59,805 nt of DNA from Ilumatobacteraceae bacterium (GCA_017859785.1 JAFMMJ010000004.1:1-59805), one strand, 5' to 3'. Counted from the first letter of the stretch, positions 27,609-36,873 are shown. The notes: a model not told the origin generated them from the sequence alone. Made by a program: numbers and translations.

Positions 27609-29321
27609 TCACATACCCGGCTGTTTGGCCACCTCGGCGAGGAACTCGTCGTTGGAACGGAAGGTCTTCAACCGGTCGACCAGCAACTCGAGGCCCGGTG
27701 CCGCGTTGCCGTCGGCGGCGAGACCGGAGAGCACTCGCCGCAGCTTCCACACCATCTGGAGCTGCTTGCGGTCGAAGAGCAACTCCTCGTGGCGGGTGCT
27801 CGAGGCGTCCACGTCGATCGCCGGGTAGATGCGACGCTCGGCCATGCGACGGTCGAGGCGAAGCTCCATGTTGCCGGTGCCCTTGAACTCCTCGAACACC
27901 GCTTCGTCCATGCGCGAGTTCGTCTCGACCAAAGCGGTGGCGAGGATGGTGAGCGAGCCACCCTCCTCGATGTTGCGCGCGGCACCGAAGAATCGCTTGG
28001 GCGGGTAGAGCGCTCCGGCGTCGATACCACCGGAGAGGATCCGGCCACTCGCCGGGGCGGCGAGGTTGTAGGCGCGGCTCAGGCGGGTGATGCCGTCGAG
28101 GATGACCACAACATCCTCGCCGTACTCGACCATTCGCTTCGCCTTCTCGATGGCCATCTCAGCCACTTGGGTGTGCTGGTCGCTCGGTTTGTCGAAGGTC
28201 GACGCGATCACCTCGCCGCGGACATGCCGCTGCATGTCGGTGACCTCTTCGGGCCGCTCGTCGATCAGCAGGACGATGAGCCGGACCTCGGGGTTGTTCC
28301 GCTCGATCGAGGTCGCGATCGTCTTCATAATCGTCGTCTTGCCGGCCTTGGGGGGTGAGACGATGAGACCGCGCTGTCCCTTACCGATGGGGCAGATCAG
28401 GTCGATGATCCGAGAGGTCATGTCGGTCGGATCGTCAGGATTCTCCATCCGCAGTTTCTCGTCGGGGAAGAGGGCGGTCATGTCCTCGAACTTCAGCCGC
28501 TTCTTCGCTTCCTCGGGCTTGCGGTCGTTGATGGTGTGGATCTCGAGGAGCGCCGGGTTCTTCTCGTTGCGTCCGGCGGGCCGCATCAGCCCGGTGACGC
28601 GGTCGCCCTTTCGGAGGCCGAACTGCCGGGAGAGGCGCACCGGCACGTAGGCGTCCTGTTTGGAGGCGAGGTAGTTGTTGACCCGGATGAACCCGTAGCC
28701 CTCGTCGCGCATGTCGACGTAGCCGTCGACCTTCACCGGCTCGTTACTGGTGGGCTGCGCGTCATCGTCGTCGTCGAAAAGCTCACGGTCCTCACCCTGG
28801 GGGCCTTCGAACCCTCGCTGACCGGTGCCGCCCTTGCGTCGGCGGCGACGACGCTTGTTCCGGCTCTCGCTGTCGTCGCGCTGGCTGTCACGGTTCTGCT
28901 GGCCATCTCGATTCTGACCGTCGCGGTTCTGCTGGCCGCGCGACTGATCGCGGCCCTGTCCCGACGAGCGCTGACCGCGGTGGTCGCCCGACGGTCGATC
29001 CCCGTCGACCTCGCGGGCGCGGAGCCCGGCCGCGGCGGGATCGCCGTCATCAGCGAGCTCGACCTCCCAGGCAGCTGGAGGCTCAAGGTCGTCGGAGGCG
29101 GCCTCTGGGGCGGGCGCGGGGGCCGGAGCGGGCGCCGGAGCCGGAGCCGGAGCAGCGGCCGGGGCGTTCGACGAACCCGAGGTCGTGTCGAGGATCTGAT
29201 CGATGATCTCCGACTTCTTGAGCCGAGCGGAGGCCTTCAGACCGAGCGCTTTGGCGATCGCCAAGAGCTGTTCTTTGTCTTTGGTCTCGAGAGCGGATTG
29301 TTCGAGTGCCTGTGCGGTCAC
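27609..29321 (-). CDS. rho: transcription termination factor Rho with extended disordered insert
   Basis: Hexameric RNA helicase that ends transcription. The 570-residue protein has a Rho_N helical domain (about 8-48), then a 140-residue low-complexity insert: an Ala-Pro repeat (54-70), a Q/N/R/D/G-rich tract (113-150) and an RRRRRR block followed by an acidic DDDDD (153-185), then the RNA-binding cold-shock domain (about 193-262, [21 protein letters not shown]) and the ATPase with Walker A PPKAGKTT near 321-328. Actinobacterial Rho often has an insert, but this composition is notable. GTG start with GGAAGGTG upstream; a 61-codon frame ends on the same GTGA. Confidence 0.96.
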   Translation of the reverse strand: MTAQALEQSALETKDKEQLLAIAKALGLKASARLKKSEIIDQILDTTSGSSNAPAAAPAPAPAPAPAPAPAPEAASDDLEPPAAWEVELADDGDPAAAGLRAREVDGDRPSGDHRGQRSSGQGRDQSRGQQNRDGQNRDGQQNRDSQRDDSESRNKRRRRRRKGGTGQRGFEGPQGEDRELFDDDDDAQPTSNEPVKVDGYVDMRDEGYGFIRVNNYLASKQDAYVPVRLSRQFGLRKGDRVTGLMRPAGRNEKNPALLEIHTINDRKPEEAKKRLKFEDMTALFPDEKLRMENPDDPTDMTSRIIDLICPIGKGQRGLIVSPPKAGKTTIMKTIATSIERNNPEVRLIVLLIDERPEEVTDMQRHVRGEVIASTFDKPSDQHTQVAEMAIEKAKRMVEYGEDVVVILDGITRLSRAYNLAAPASGRILSGGIDAGALYPPKRFFGAARNIEEGGSLTILATALVETNSRMDEAVFEEFKGTGNMELRLDRRMAERRIYPAIDVDASSTRHEELLFDRKQLQMVWKLRRVLSGLAADGNAAPGLELLVDRLKTFRSNDEFLAEVAKQPGM

Positions 29322-29503
29322 GGGTCACCTTCCTTGTTCCTTGTTCGGAACGTCTGGATACTCGCCAACCGGCGGTGGACAGCCGGCGGGTCGCGATCGC
29401 GGACCACCGACGTGAAGAACTCACCGGAGAGGAGTTGCCCGATCCGGGGACGCGGCGACTGCCGGGACCTAACGGAACTTGGGGCGGGTCTGCCGGGAGA
29501 CAT
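29318..29503 (-). CDS. possible leader ORF of rho
   Basis: A 61-codon frame in the 230-base rho leader starts at ATG 29503 and stops with TGA at 29318-29320, so its stop overlaps the rho GTG as GTGA. The peptide (MSPGRPAPSSVRSRQSPRPR at its start) has no domain, is Arg/Pro-rich, and its third-base GC looks lower than that of the neighbouring genes. E. coli has a short rhoL leader gene, so translational coupling would not be unprecedented, but chance is a serious alternative. Confidence 0.25.
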   Translation of the reverse strand: MSPGRPAPSSVRSRQSPRPRIGQLLSGEFFTSVVRDRDPPAVHRRLASIQTFRTRNKEGDP

Positions 29504-29551
29504 CCCGACGCCTGAACCGTATCACCGGTGCGCGGAGGAGACAATCACCCG
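29322..29551 (-). other. rho leader region and site where thrB would be expected
   Basis: This 230-base gap separates thrC from rho. No recognisable thrB fragment is present. It contains the possible leader ORF, and directly before rho a short tandem repeat of GGAACAA that merges with the GGAAGG ribosome binding site. Long leaders before rho are usual where Rho controls its own transcription. Confidence 0.5.
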
Positions 29552-30919
29552 TCAGATCGGGCAGCGCTCGGCGACCAGCGCCTCAACGGCCGCGAGATCG
29601 TTCGCGACCGGGGTGATCCGTTCCGGCCGGTCGAAAAGGTCAGCGAGCTCGTCGGGCAGTTCGGGATGCACGCCCGTCGCCTGTCGAACAGCGTCGGGGA
29701 ACTTGGCCGGATGCGCCGTCGCGAGCGTCACGACGGGTCGATTCCCGGCGAGTCGGCGTGCGACAACGGTGCCCGTGGCGGTGTGCGGGTCGATGAGCGT
29801 CCCGGTCTCGCGATGCACCCGAGCAATCTCGGCGAGGGTCTCGGCGTCGTCGACGCTGCTCGAATCGAAGACCGGGCGGATCCATCGATCGAAGGCCTCT
29901 GGGGAGGTGTCGAGATGTCCGTCCGAGCGGAACTGAGCGAGGTCGGCTGCGGTGCGCTCCCCGTCGCGGTCGTTCATCTCGAAGAGGAGCCGCTCGAAGT
30001 TCGATGAGACCTGAATGTCCATGCTCGGGCTGAGCGTCGGCACGACCCCTGCGGTCGTCATGTCGCGCGAGCGGATGAAGCGGGTGAGGATGTCGTTGGA
30101 GTTGGTGGCCACCAACAGCCGATCGATCTCGGCGCCGGTGTGCCGGGCGATCCAACCGGCGAGCACATTGCCGAAGTTGCCAGTCGGGACGCAGATGTCG
30201 ATCGGGCGACCCATACGGCTCGCCGCGCTGGCGTGGTAGGCGGTCTGGGCGATGATCCTCGCCCAGTTGATCGAGTTCACCGCCGAGAGTCGCTGTGATT
30301 CCCGGAAGCGACGGTCCGCGAACATCGCCTTGACGAGGTCCTGGCAATCGTCGAAGGTGCCATCGACGGCCAGGGTGTGCACATTCGGCGCGTCGACCGT
30401 GGTCATCTGCCGCCGCTGCACCTCGCTGGTACGGCCCTCGGGGTAGAGGATGACGATCTGCACCCGTTCGCAGCCGCGAACGCCCTCGATAGCGGCCGAG
30501 CCGGTGTCTCCGCTCGTGGCCCCGACGATGGTGATGCGCTCGTCGCGACGCTCGAGCAGCCGATCGAACATGCGGCCCACCAGCTGGAGGGCCATGTCCT
30601 TGAAGGCGAGCGTCGGGCCGTGGAAGAGCTCGAGGAGCCATTGGTCGTCGCCGATCTCGACAAGCGGGGCGACCTCGGGATGCCGAAAGCCGGCGTAGGA
30701 GTCGCGGCACAGCTGCACGAGTTCGGCCTCGGTGAGGTCCGGGGCGACATAGGGCGCGAGCACTGAGGCGGCGACATCGGCGTACTCGTCGGACGGGCCG
30801 GTGTCGATCGCCGGCCACTCGACCGGCACATAGAGACCCCCATCGTCGGCCAGACCGGCGAGGAGCACATCCCCGAAGCCGAGCTCGGGGGCAGCGCCCC
30901 GGGTCGAGACGTACCTCAC
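29552..30919 (-). CDS. thrC: threonine synthase
   Basis: PLP enzyme converting O-phosphohomoserine to threonine. The 455-residue protein is the long type I form: it begins MRYVSTRGAAPELGFGDVLLAGLADDGGLYVP and carries the PLP lysine in FHGPTLAFKDMALQLVGRM, then GATSGDTGSAA and the phosphate-binding PTGNFGNVLAG. GTG start overlaps the hom stop by one base (TAGTG). The next pathway-related gene downstream in mycobacteria, thrB, is missing here although its product makes the substrate. Confidence 0.96.
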   Translation of the reverse strand: MRYVSTRGAAPELGFGDVLLAGLADDGGLYVPVEWPAIDTGPSDEYADVAASVLAPYVAPDLTEAELVQLCRDSYAGFRHPEVAPLVEIGDDQWLLELFHGPTLAFKDMALQLVGRMFDRLLERRDERITIVGATSGDTGSAAIEGVRGCERVQIVILYPEGRTSEVQRRQMTTVDAPNVHTLAVDGTFDDCQDLVKAMFADRRFRESQRLSAVNSINWARIIAQTAYHASAASRMGRPIDICVPTGNFGNVLAGWIARHTGAEIDRLLVATNSNDILTRFIRSRDMTTAGVVPTLSPSMDIQVSSNFERLLFEMNDRDGERTAADLAQFRSDGHLDTSPEAFDRWIRPVFDSSSVDDAETLAEIARVHRETGTLIDPHTATGTVVARRLAGNRPVVTLATAHPAKFPDAVRQATGVHPELPDELADLFDRPERITPVANDLAAVEALVAERCPI

Positions 30920-32250
30920 TACTCCCCGATCACGCGGAGCAGACCACCGACGCGGCCAACGACATCGAGGTCGCGGAGCTCGGAGACGGTCGCTTGCACA
31001 TCGGCCTCCCGGGCCGAGTGGGTGATGAACACGAGGCGGGCTTCAGGCCCATGACCCTCTTGCTCGGCGGCCCGGATGCTGACGCCGTGGCGGGCGAACA
31101 CGCCGGTGACCTGGTGAAGCACGCCGGGACGGTCAGCCACATCGAGGGCGAGCAGGTACTCCGAACTCGTCTCGTCGATGGGGAGGGCCTTCGCCCGCTC
31201 GAACGAGCCGAGGGAGCCGTGGGTGCCGTTCACCAGGTTGACCGCCGCGTCGACGAGATCACCGAGGACCGCGCTCGCCGTCGGGGCGCCACCGGCTCCG
31301 CGGCCAAAGAACATCAGCGAGCCGACGGCGTCACCTTCGACGAACACCGCGTTGTAGGAGTCGCGCACCGAGGCGAGCGGGTGATCGAGCGGAACCATCG
31401 TCGGGTGAACCCGGACGGCGATGGCGCCGGTCGAGCGGTCCTGCTCGGCGATGCCGAGGAGCTTGACGGCGTAGCCGAGCCGGGCCGCGATCGCGATATC
31501 GCTCGCGGTGATGCCGCTGATTCCCTCGTGGTAGACGTCGCCAGCGACGACCTTGGCGCCGAAGGCGACCGTGGCGATGATGGCCGCCTTCGCCCCCGCG
31601 TCGTAGCCCTCGACATCGGCCGTTGGGTCGCGCTCGGCGTAGCCGAGCCGCTGGGCCTCGCTAAGCGCGTCGGCGTAGTCAGCACCCTCGTTCGACATCT
31701 TCGAGAGGATGAAGTTGGTGGTCCCGTTCAGAATGCCCATCACTCTCGAGACGGGCTCTCCTCGGAGGCTCTCGCGGAGCGGACGGATGAGCGGGATACC
31801 TCCGGCGACCGCCGCCTCGAACAGGAGGTCCACGCCGTTGTCATCGGCGAGGCCGAACAGCTCGACGCCGACGTTGGCGAGGAGTTCCTTGTTGCCGGTG
31901 ATCACCGGTTTGCCGGAGCGGAGCGCGGTGGCGATGAGTTCACGGGCCGGCTCGATGCCGCCGATCACCTCGATCACGACGTCGATCTCGGGATCGGTCA
32001 CCACCGCCATGGCGTCGTGGGTGAGCACCCCGTCGCCGAAGTCGATTCCCCGGTCGCGAGCGGTGTTGCGCACGGCAACTCGGGTGATGGAGAGCCGCAC
32101 TCCGGTGCGGCGGGCGATCTCGTCGGCGCGCTCGGCGACAAGCGGCACGAGCGCCCCGCCGACATTGCCGCAGCCGAGCAGGCCGACCCGGATCTCGCGC
32201 TGGTGTTCACTCACCGGGCCGAGGCTATCCACGGCCTCGGGTTCGGGCAT
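30919..32250 (-). CDS. hom: homoserine dehydrogenase
   Basis: Reduces aspartate semialdehyde to homoserine. The 443-residue protein has the NAD(P) motif RVGLLGCGNVGGALVPLV (21-38), the catalytic region FEAAVAGGIPLIRPLRESL, GILNGTTNFIL and the Lys in YDAGAKAAIIA, and a C-terminal ACT domain (about 365-443, VADRPGVLHQVTGVFARHGVSIR) for threonine feedback. I kept ATG 32250 with GAGG six bases upstream; GTG 32214 (SEHQREIRVG) is an alternative. Coupled to thrC downstream. Its 5' end is 43 bases from the divergent crotonase gene that separates it from lysA. Confidence 0.95.
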   Translation of the reverse strand: MPEPEAVDSLGPVSEHQREIRVGLLGCGNVGGALVPLVAERADEIARRTGVRLSITRVAVRNTARDRGIDFGDGVLTHDAMAVVTDPEIDVVIEVIGGIEPARELIATALRSGKPVITGNKELLANVGVELFGLADDNGVDLLFEAAVAGGIPLIRPLRESLRGEPVSRVMGILNGTTNFILSKMSNEGADYADALSEAQRLGYAERDPTADVEGYDAGAKAAIIATVAFGAKVVAGDVYHEGISGITASDIAIAARLGYAVKLLGIAEQDRSTGAIAVRVHPTMVPLDHPLASVRDSYNAVFVEGDAVGSLMFFGRGAGGAPTASAVLGDLVDAAVNLVNGTHGSLGSFERAKALPIDETSSEYLLALDVADRPGVLHQVTGVFARHGVSIRAAEQEGHGPEARLVFITHSAREADVQATVSELRDLDVVGRVGGLLRVIGE

Positions 32251-32293
32251 CCGCGCCTCGTTCCAGCGGCGCCGTCGGTGGTGAGATGGAGCG

Positions 32294-33094
32294 ATGTCCG
32301 ATCACTCCACACCGACGCTCTCCACCCTTCGAATCGAGCACGACGCCGGGGAGCCGGTGGCGCGGCTCCTCCTCAATCGACCGGATCGCCTGAACGCCCT
32401 CTCGACGGTGCTCCTCGCCGAGTTGATCGAGGCCTGCGCCTGGGTGAGTTCCCGTGAGGACGTGAAGGTCCTCGTGGTCACGGGCGACGGGCCGAATTTC
32501 TCCGCTGGTTTCGACCTTGACGACTTCCGTGGACTCGACTCGTCATCGACCGATCGTCGGGCGACCGCCGACCTCGGTCGTCGAGCCGCTGAGGCGCTCA
32601 CCAATGTGGACGCGCTGACGATCGCCGCGGTTCGCGGCCACTGCGTTGGTGGAGGCCTCGTGCTGGTGGCTGCCTGCGACCTTCGGGTTGCGGCGGCGGG
32701 GACGCGGTTCGCGATTCCCGAGGTCGACCTCGGTATCCCCCTCGCCTGGGGTGGGATACCGCGGTTGGTGCGCGAGATCGGGCCGGCGAGAACGAAAGAG
32801 CTCGTGTTGTCGTGTCGCCCCTTCGGAGCCGAGGAGGCCGCCGCGATCGGGATGGTCAACCGGGTGATCGACGATGCGGCGTTCGACACGGAGGTCGCAA
32901 CCTGGGCCGTCGAGTTGGCCGCCAAGCCGATGTTCGCCATTCGGGCGACGAAATCTCAGGTGAACGCCGTGATGGAGGAGATCGCCGGCACGGGTCGCAA
33001 CGCGAATGACGCTGACACGCTCCTCGCGGCGCTGGCCGATCCCGAGTCCCGGCAGGCCAGCCGCGACTATCTGGCCTCGCGTGGGCGGCGCTGA
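32294..33094 (+). CDS. enoyl-CoA hydratase/isomerase (crotonase) family protein
   Basis: The 266-residue crotonase-fold enzyme shows the oxyanion-hole segments VVTGDGPNFSAGFDLDDF (about 55-72) and VRGHCVGGGLVLVAACDLRVAA (about 114-135), and FAIPEVDLGIPLAWGGIPRLVREIG, where PEVDLG could carry one catalytic acid. The specific acyl-CoA is unknown. It lies on the plus strand between lysA and hom, breaking what is a continuous operon in mycobacteria; it ends four bases from the lysA stop. Base composition does not look foreign. Confidence 0.88.
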   Translation: MSDHSTPTLSTLRIEHDAGEPVARLLLNRPDRLNALSTVLLAELIEACAWVSSREDVKVLVVTGDGPNFSAGFDLDDFRGLDSSSTDRRATADLGRRAAEALTNVDALTIAAVRGHCVGGGLVLVAACDLRVAAAGTRFAIPEVDLGIPLAWGGIPRLVREIGPARTKELVLSCRPFGAEEAAAIGMVNRVIDDAAFDTEVATWAVELAAKPMFAIRATKSQVNAVMEEIAGTGRNANDADTLLAALADPESRQASRDYLASRGRR

Positions 33095-33097
33095 CCT

Positions 33098-34375
33098 TCA
33101 GCCGACGTCGGTGGCGAGGAGATCGTCGAAGGTCTCCCGACGCACCACAAGCCGCGCTGACCCACCCGAGGTGAACACGACAGCCGGCCGGCGGATGCGG
33201 TTGTAGTTGGATCCCATCGACTGGCCGTAGGCGCCGGTCACCGGCGTGACCAGCACATCGCCGACCGCCAGATCAGCGGGCACATCAGCCTCGTTGAGCA
33301 GCACGTCACCACTCTCGCAGTGCTTGCCAACAACGCGCACCCGGCGGGTCCGCTCGGCGAACGGCGCCCGGGCGAGCAGCGCCTCGTAGCCCGAGCCGTA
33401 CAGCACCGGCCTCGGATTGTCGCTCATGCCGCCGTCGACGGCCACATAGGTGCGCACCCCCGGGATGTCCTTGATGGTGCCAACGGTGTAGGCGGTCACC
33501 GCGGCATCGGCGACGATCGATCGTCCAGGCTCGACGTAGACATCGGCCCGCACCCCAAGCGCCCGGCAGGCGTCGAGCAGCACCGACGCCCACGTCGAGA
33601 TAGAGGGAGCCTCCTCGTCGGAGGTGTATGCGACACCGAGCCCTCCACCGAGCACCAGTTGCGGCAGGTCGACCTCGGCGGCGAAGGCGGCCATCACCTC
33701 AGCAGCACGGGCGAAACTGTCGGCGCGGAACACGTTGGAGCCGATATGGCAGTGGGTACCGACCAGGTTGACCGCTTCGGAGGCCGCTGCCCGGGCGACG
33801 GCGCGGGCGGCGTCGCCGTTGCCGAGGTTGAAACCGAACTTCGAGTCGTCTTGACCGGTCGAGATGAACTCGTGGGTGTGCGCGTGCACCCCTGGGGTGA
33901 CGCGGATGAGCACATCGGGCACCGGACCGAGACCGGCTTGGTGAAGGTGCTCGAGTCGATCGAGCTCGTCGAAGGAGTCGACGATGATGCGCCCGATCCC
34001 CGCCTCGATCGCGAAACGGAGTTCCTCCTCGCTCTTGTTGTTGCCATGAAGCACGCAGGCCGAGGCGGGCACCCCAGCCGCGAGAGCGACGTGCAGCTCG
34101 CCGCCGGTCGACACGTCGAGCAGCAAGCCCTCCTCGTAGGCGAGGCGGGCCATGGCCCGGCAGAGGAACGCCTTGGTGGCGTAGATGACGCGTCCCGCGC
34201 CGAAAGCGGCGACGGCCTCGCGGCAACGACCGCGCAGATGATCCTCGTCGTAGACGAAGAGCGGCGTTCCGAACTCCTCCACGAGCGCCCCGAGATGGCA
34301 ACCGCCGATGGTGAGCCAACCATCGTCGGCGAGAGCCGCCGATTCGGGTAGGAGCCGACGGGCGACGGCGCTCAC
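33098..34375 (-). CDS. lysA: diaminopimelate decarboxylase
   Basis: PLP enzyme for the last lysine step. The 425-residue protein has the PLP lysine in RVIYATKAFLCRAMARL, the His in VGTHCHIGSNV, the glycine loop LGGGLGVAYTSDE, YVEPGRSIVADAAV and the dimer-interface active-site Cys in GKHCESGDVL. The open frame extends 131 codons upstream, but that is the argS region in another frame; GTG 34375 overlaps the argS stop by four bases (GTGA), so I take it as the start. argS-lysA is a classic actinobacterial pair. Confidence 0.95.
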   Translation of the reverse strand: MSAVARRLLPESAALADDGWLTIGGCHLGALVEEFGTPLFVYDEDHLRGRCREAVAAFGAGRVIYATKAFLCRAMARLAYEEGLLLDVSTGGELHVALAAGVPASACVLHGNNKSEEELRFAIEAGIGRIIVDSFDELDRLEHLHQAGLGPVPDVLIRVTPGVHAHTHEFISTGQDDSKFGFNLGNGDAARAVARAAASEAVNLVGTHCHIGSNVFRADSFARAAEVMAAFAAEVDLPQLVLGGGLGVAYTSDEEAPSISTWASVLLDACRALGVRADVYVEPGRSIVADAAVTAYTVGTIKDIPGVRTYVAVDGGMSDNPRPVLYGSGYEALLARAPFAERTRRVRVVGKHCESGDVLLNEADVPADLAVGDVLVTPVTGAYGQSMGSNYNRIRRPAVVFTSGGSARLVVRRETFDDLLATDVG

Positions 34376-36117
34376 ATCCGCTCCGGGGCCTCGATGCCGA
34401 GGAGGTCGAGGCCGGTCGACAGCGTTCGGGCAGTCAGATCGCACAGGGCGAGCCGCGATCCACGGACGGGCTCGTCGACCTTCAACACGGGGCAGTGCTC
34501 GTAGAAGCCTGTGAACGCTTGGGCGAGGTCGAACAGGTGGGTGCAGAGCCGGTGGGGTGACTGTGAGGAGGTGGCCTCGGCGATCACCGACGGGGTCGCG
34601 AGGATCCGCAGCGCGAGTTCCCGCTCGGCCGGTTCGACCAACGAGATTGCCGATGGGTCGACCGAGCTCGGATCCACGCCCGCTCGACGGAAGATCGACC
34701 GGATGCGCGCGTGTGCGTATTGAAGGTAGGGGGCGGTGTTGCCGTCGAAGGAGAGCATCCGGTCCCAATCGAAGACGTAGTCGCGCACCCGATCCGTGGA
34801 CAGGTCGGCGTACTTGACCGCGCCGATCCCGACCGCGCGGGCCACAGCCGCCCGTTCGTCATCGTCGAGGTCGGGGTTCTTCTCAGCGACGAGCGCCCCC
34901 GCCCGTTCGATGGCCTCGTCGAGCAGGTCGACGAGCTTCACCGAGTCTCCCGAGCGACTCCGGAGCATCTTGCGGTCCTCGCCGAGCACGTTGCCGAAGG
35001 CGACGTGGACGGCGTCGACGCCCTCAGGAAGCCATCCGGCCATCCGAGCGACGGCGAACACCATGTCGAGATGTTGTTGTTGGGGGGCGCCCACCACATA
35101 CAACATGAGGTCAGCGCCCAGTCGCTCGACGCGATCGATGACGCAGGTGAGATCGCTCGTGGCGTAGTTGAACCCGCCGGTTCGGGCGCGGATGATGAGG
35201 GGCAACGGCTCGCCGTCGCGGTTGGTGAAACCGGGCGGGAACACCACGCTCGCCCCGTCGCTCTCCTCAAGGAGTCCGGCGGCGCCAAGCCGGTCGATCG
35301 TCGCCTGCATGCCGGGCTGGTACATGCTCTCCCCAGCCAAGTCATCGTCGTTGAGCAGCACCCCGAGCTTGGAGTAGACGGTGTTGAAGTACTCGGTGGA
35401 CATGGCGACCAGGCGGCGCCAGAGGGCCGCCGTGTCCGGATCGCCTCCCTGCAGCGCGACGACGCGCTCACGGGATCGTTCTTGGAACTCCTCCGACTCG
35501 GAGAACTTCACGTTGGCCTGCTTGTAGAAGCCGTCGAGGTCGCCTTGGCCGAGACCGGCGGCGGCGACATCCTCGCCGAGATCGAGAAGGTGCTCGATGA
35601 GCATGCCGAACGGTCGACCCCAGTCACCGATGTGGTTCTCGCGAATCACCTTGTCGCCAGCGAAGAGGTGAAGGCGAGCGAGGGCGTCGCCGATGACGGT
35701 CGATCGGAGGTGGCCGACGTGCATCTCCTTGGCCACGTTCGGCGCGGAGTAGTCGATGACGACGGTTCGCGGATCCGAGGTCGCGAGACCGAGCCGTTCG
35801 TGGCGCGCCGCGTCAGCGGCGAGGCCGGACAGGAAGTCGTCGGAAAACACGAGGTTCACGAACCCCGGTCCGGCGACCTCTACCGAGGAGCAGACCCCGT
35901 CGAGGGCTCCGCTCGCGATGATCTCCTCGGCCACCTCGCGGGGGTTGCGCCCGAGCGCCTTGGCGAGCGGCAGTGCGCCGTTGACCTGGGCGTCGGCGCG
36001 GTCGGAGGGACGCACCACCGGGTCGGCCGACTCCCCAGCGATCGAGGCGAACACCGGCGCGAGCAGTTCGGCCACCCGCTGCAACGGGTCGATACTTCGG
36101 GAGATTGGCTCGGACAT
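34372..36117 (-). CDS. argS: arginyl-tRNA synthetase
   Basis: Class I synthetase, 581 residues. It has the N-terminal additional domain that recognises the tRNA D-loop (about 1-110), the HIGH-like HVGH in SAPNVAKEMHVGHLRSTVIGDALAR, the degenerate KMSKS-like KMLRSRSGDSVKLVDLLDEA and the C-terminal anticodon-binding helices ending GLDLLGIEAPERM. The ATG is preceded by CACAAT nine bases upstream. First gene of argS-lysA and, before the insertion of the crotonase gene, of the whole aspartate-family operon. Confidence 0.96.
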   Translation of the reverse strand: MSEPISRSIDPLQRVAELLAPVFASIAGESADPVVRPSDRADAQVNGALPLAKALGRNPREVAEEIIASGALDGVCSSVEVAGPGFVNLVFSDDFLSGLAADAARHERLGLATSDPRTVVIDYSAPNVAKEMHVGHLRSTVIGDALARLHLFAGDKVIRENHIGDWGRPFGMLIEHLLDLGEDVAAAGLGQGDLDGFYKQANVKFSESEEFQERSRERVVALQGGDPDTAALWRRLVAMSTEYFNTVYSKLGVLLNDDDLAGESMYQPGMQATIDRLGAAGLLEESDGASVVFPPGFTNRDGEPLPLIIRARTGGFNYATSDLTCVIDRVERLGADLMLYVVGAPQQQHLDMVFAVARMAGWLPEGVDAVHVAFGNVLGEDRKMLRSRSGDSVKLVDLLDEAIERAGALVAEKNPDLDDDERAAVARAVGIGAVKYADLSTDRVRDYVFDWDRMLSFDGNTAPYLQYAHARIRSIFRRAGVDPSSVDPSAISLVEPAERELALRILATPSVIAEATSSQSPHRLCTHLFDLAQAFTGFYEHCPVLKVDEPVRGSRLALCDLTARTLSTGLDLLGIEAPERM

Positions 36118-36159
36118 CAGCCGACCATTGTGTCCGAGGGCGGGCGCGAAGCCACCGAC

Positions 36160-36873
36160 TCAGACCGAGGTCGAGCAGAAGGTGTCGCCGCGAGCGACGC
36201 TCGCCTCGGTGACAACGTCGACGCTCTCAGCGTCGTAGAGGGCGCCGAGCATTCCACGCACCATGCCGCGATCCACCGCGCAGATGACCGGATGCTCGGT
36301 CGCGACATCACCGAATGGGCAGTGGGTGTTGATGATCCGGAGACCGTCGTTGCGGTTCTCGGCGTGGGCCGCGAATCCGTGGGCCGTCAAGGCGTCGGCG
36401 ACCGCTTGGATCGCGGCGCGAAGCGACCGGTGCCCCTGTTCGAGGGCCTCGCCGTTCAACCCGACTGCCATGGCGCGCCCGTACTCGGTGCCAACCTCCT
36501 CGGCGAGGCGCTCGGCCTCATCAGCGGGCAGGCGGTCGAGAGCGCGTCCTAAGAGCGACAGCACGAGGTCGTCGCTGCGCACGGGGAACTCGGTGAGGCG
36601 GTCGGCGACGGCTCGATACCGCTTCGACGGCCGGCCGGCCCCTCCGCCGTCGATCCTCGCGGTGCTGACCTCGAGGTACCCGCCCGCCGAGAGCTTCTCG
36701 AGATGGTGTCGGGCGACGTTCGGATGAACGCCAACCTGCTCGGCGACCGAGGCGGTGGTGAGGCCCTCATCGCCAGATTCGCGCACGAGGAGATAGACGC
36801 GCCGACGGGTGGGGTCGCCGAAAGCGTCGGTGATCGCGGACACCGTGGCGGTGAACGACGCGGAGGCGGACAT
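36160..36873 (-). CDS. SufR-like iron-sulfur transcriptional regulator
   Basis: The 237-residue protein has an N-terminal winged helix (about 10-90; DAFGDPTRRRVYLLVRESGDEGLTTASVAEQVGVHPNVARHHLEKL, then the wing with GGGAGRPSKRYRAV) and a C-terminal domain with three cysteines, Cys185 (HCPFG), Cys198 (VICAVD) and Cys233 (TFCS), arranged as in the [Fe-S]-sensing SufR repressors. ATG 36873 has TACACT six bases upstream. It is divergent from mrp, an Fe-S cluster carrier, across 63 bases with a strong dyad. That pairing supports an Fe-S homeostasis role. SufR proteins usually sit beside suf operons, which are not in this window. Confidence 0.82.
   Translation of the reverse strand: MSASASFTATVSAITDAFGDPTRRRVYLLVRESGDEGLTTASVAEQVGVHPNVARHHLEKLSAGGYLEVSTARIDGGGAGRPSKRYRAVADRLTEFPVRSDDLVLSLLGRALDRLPADEAERLAEEVGTEYGRAMAVGLNGEALEQGHRSLRAAIQAVADALTAHGFAAHAENRNDGLRIINTHCPFGDVATEHPVICAVDRGMVRGMLGALYDAESVDVVTEASVARGDTFCSTSV

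Noticed and set aside
28536-29936. 466-codon plus-strand open frame opposite rho and its leader
   Set aside because: Antisense shadow of the repetitive rho insert; the hydrophobic look (many Ala, Val, Leu) comes from reversing Arg, Asp and Gln codons.
30994-32457. 487-codon plus-strand open frame opposite hom
   Set aside because: Antisense shadow of hom; it also collides with the real start of the crotonase gene at 32294.
33098-34768. Long form of lysA with a 131-residue N-terminal extension
   Set aside because: The extension is argS sequence in another frame; the GTGA overlap at 34372-34375 gives a normal 425-residue LysA.
34711-36552. 613-codon plus-strand open frame opposite argS
   Set aside because: Antisense shadow; argS has all synthetase motifs on the other strand and the shadow has none.
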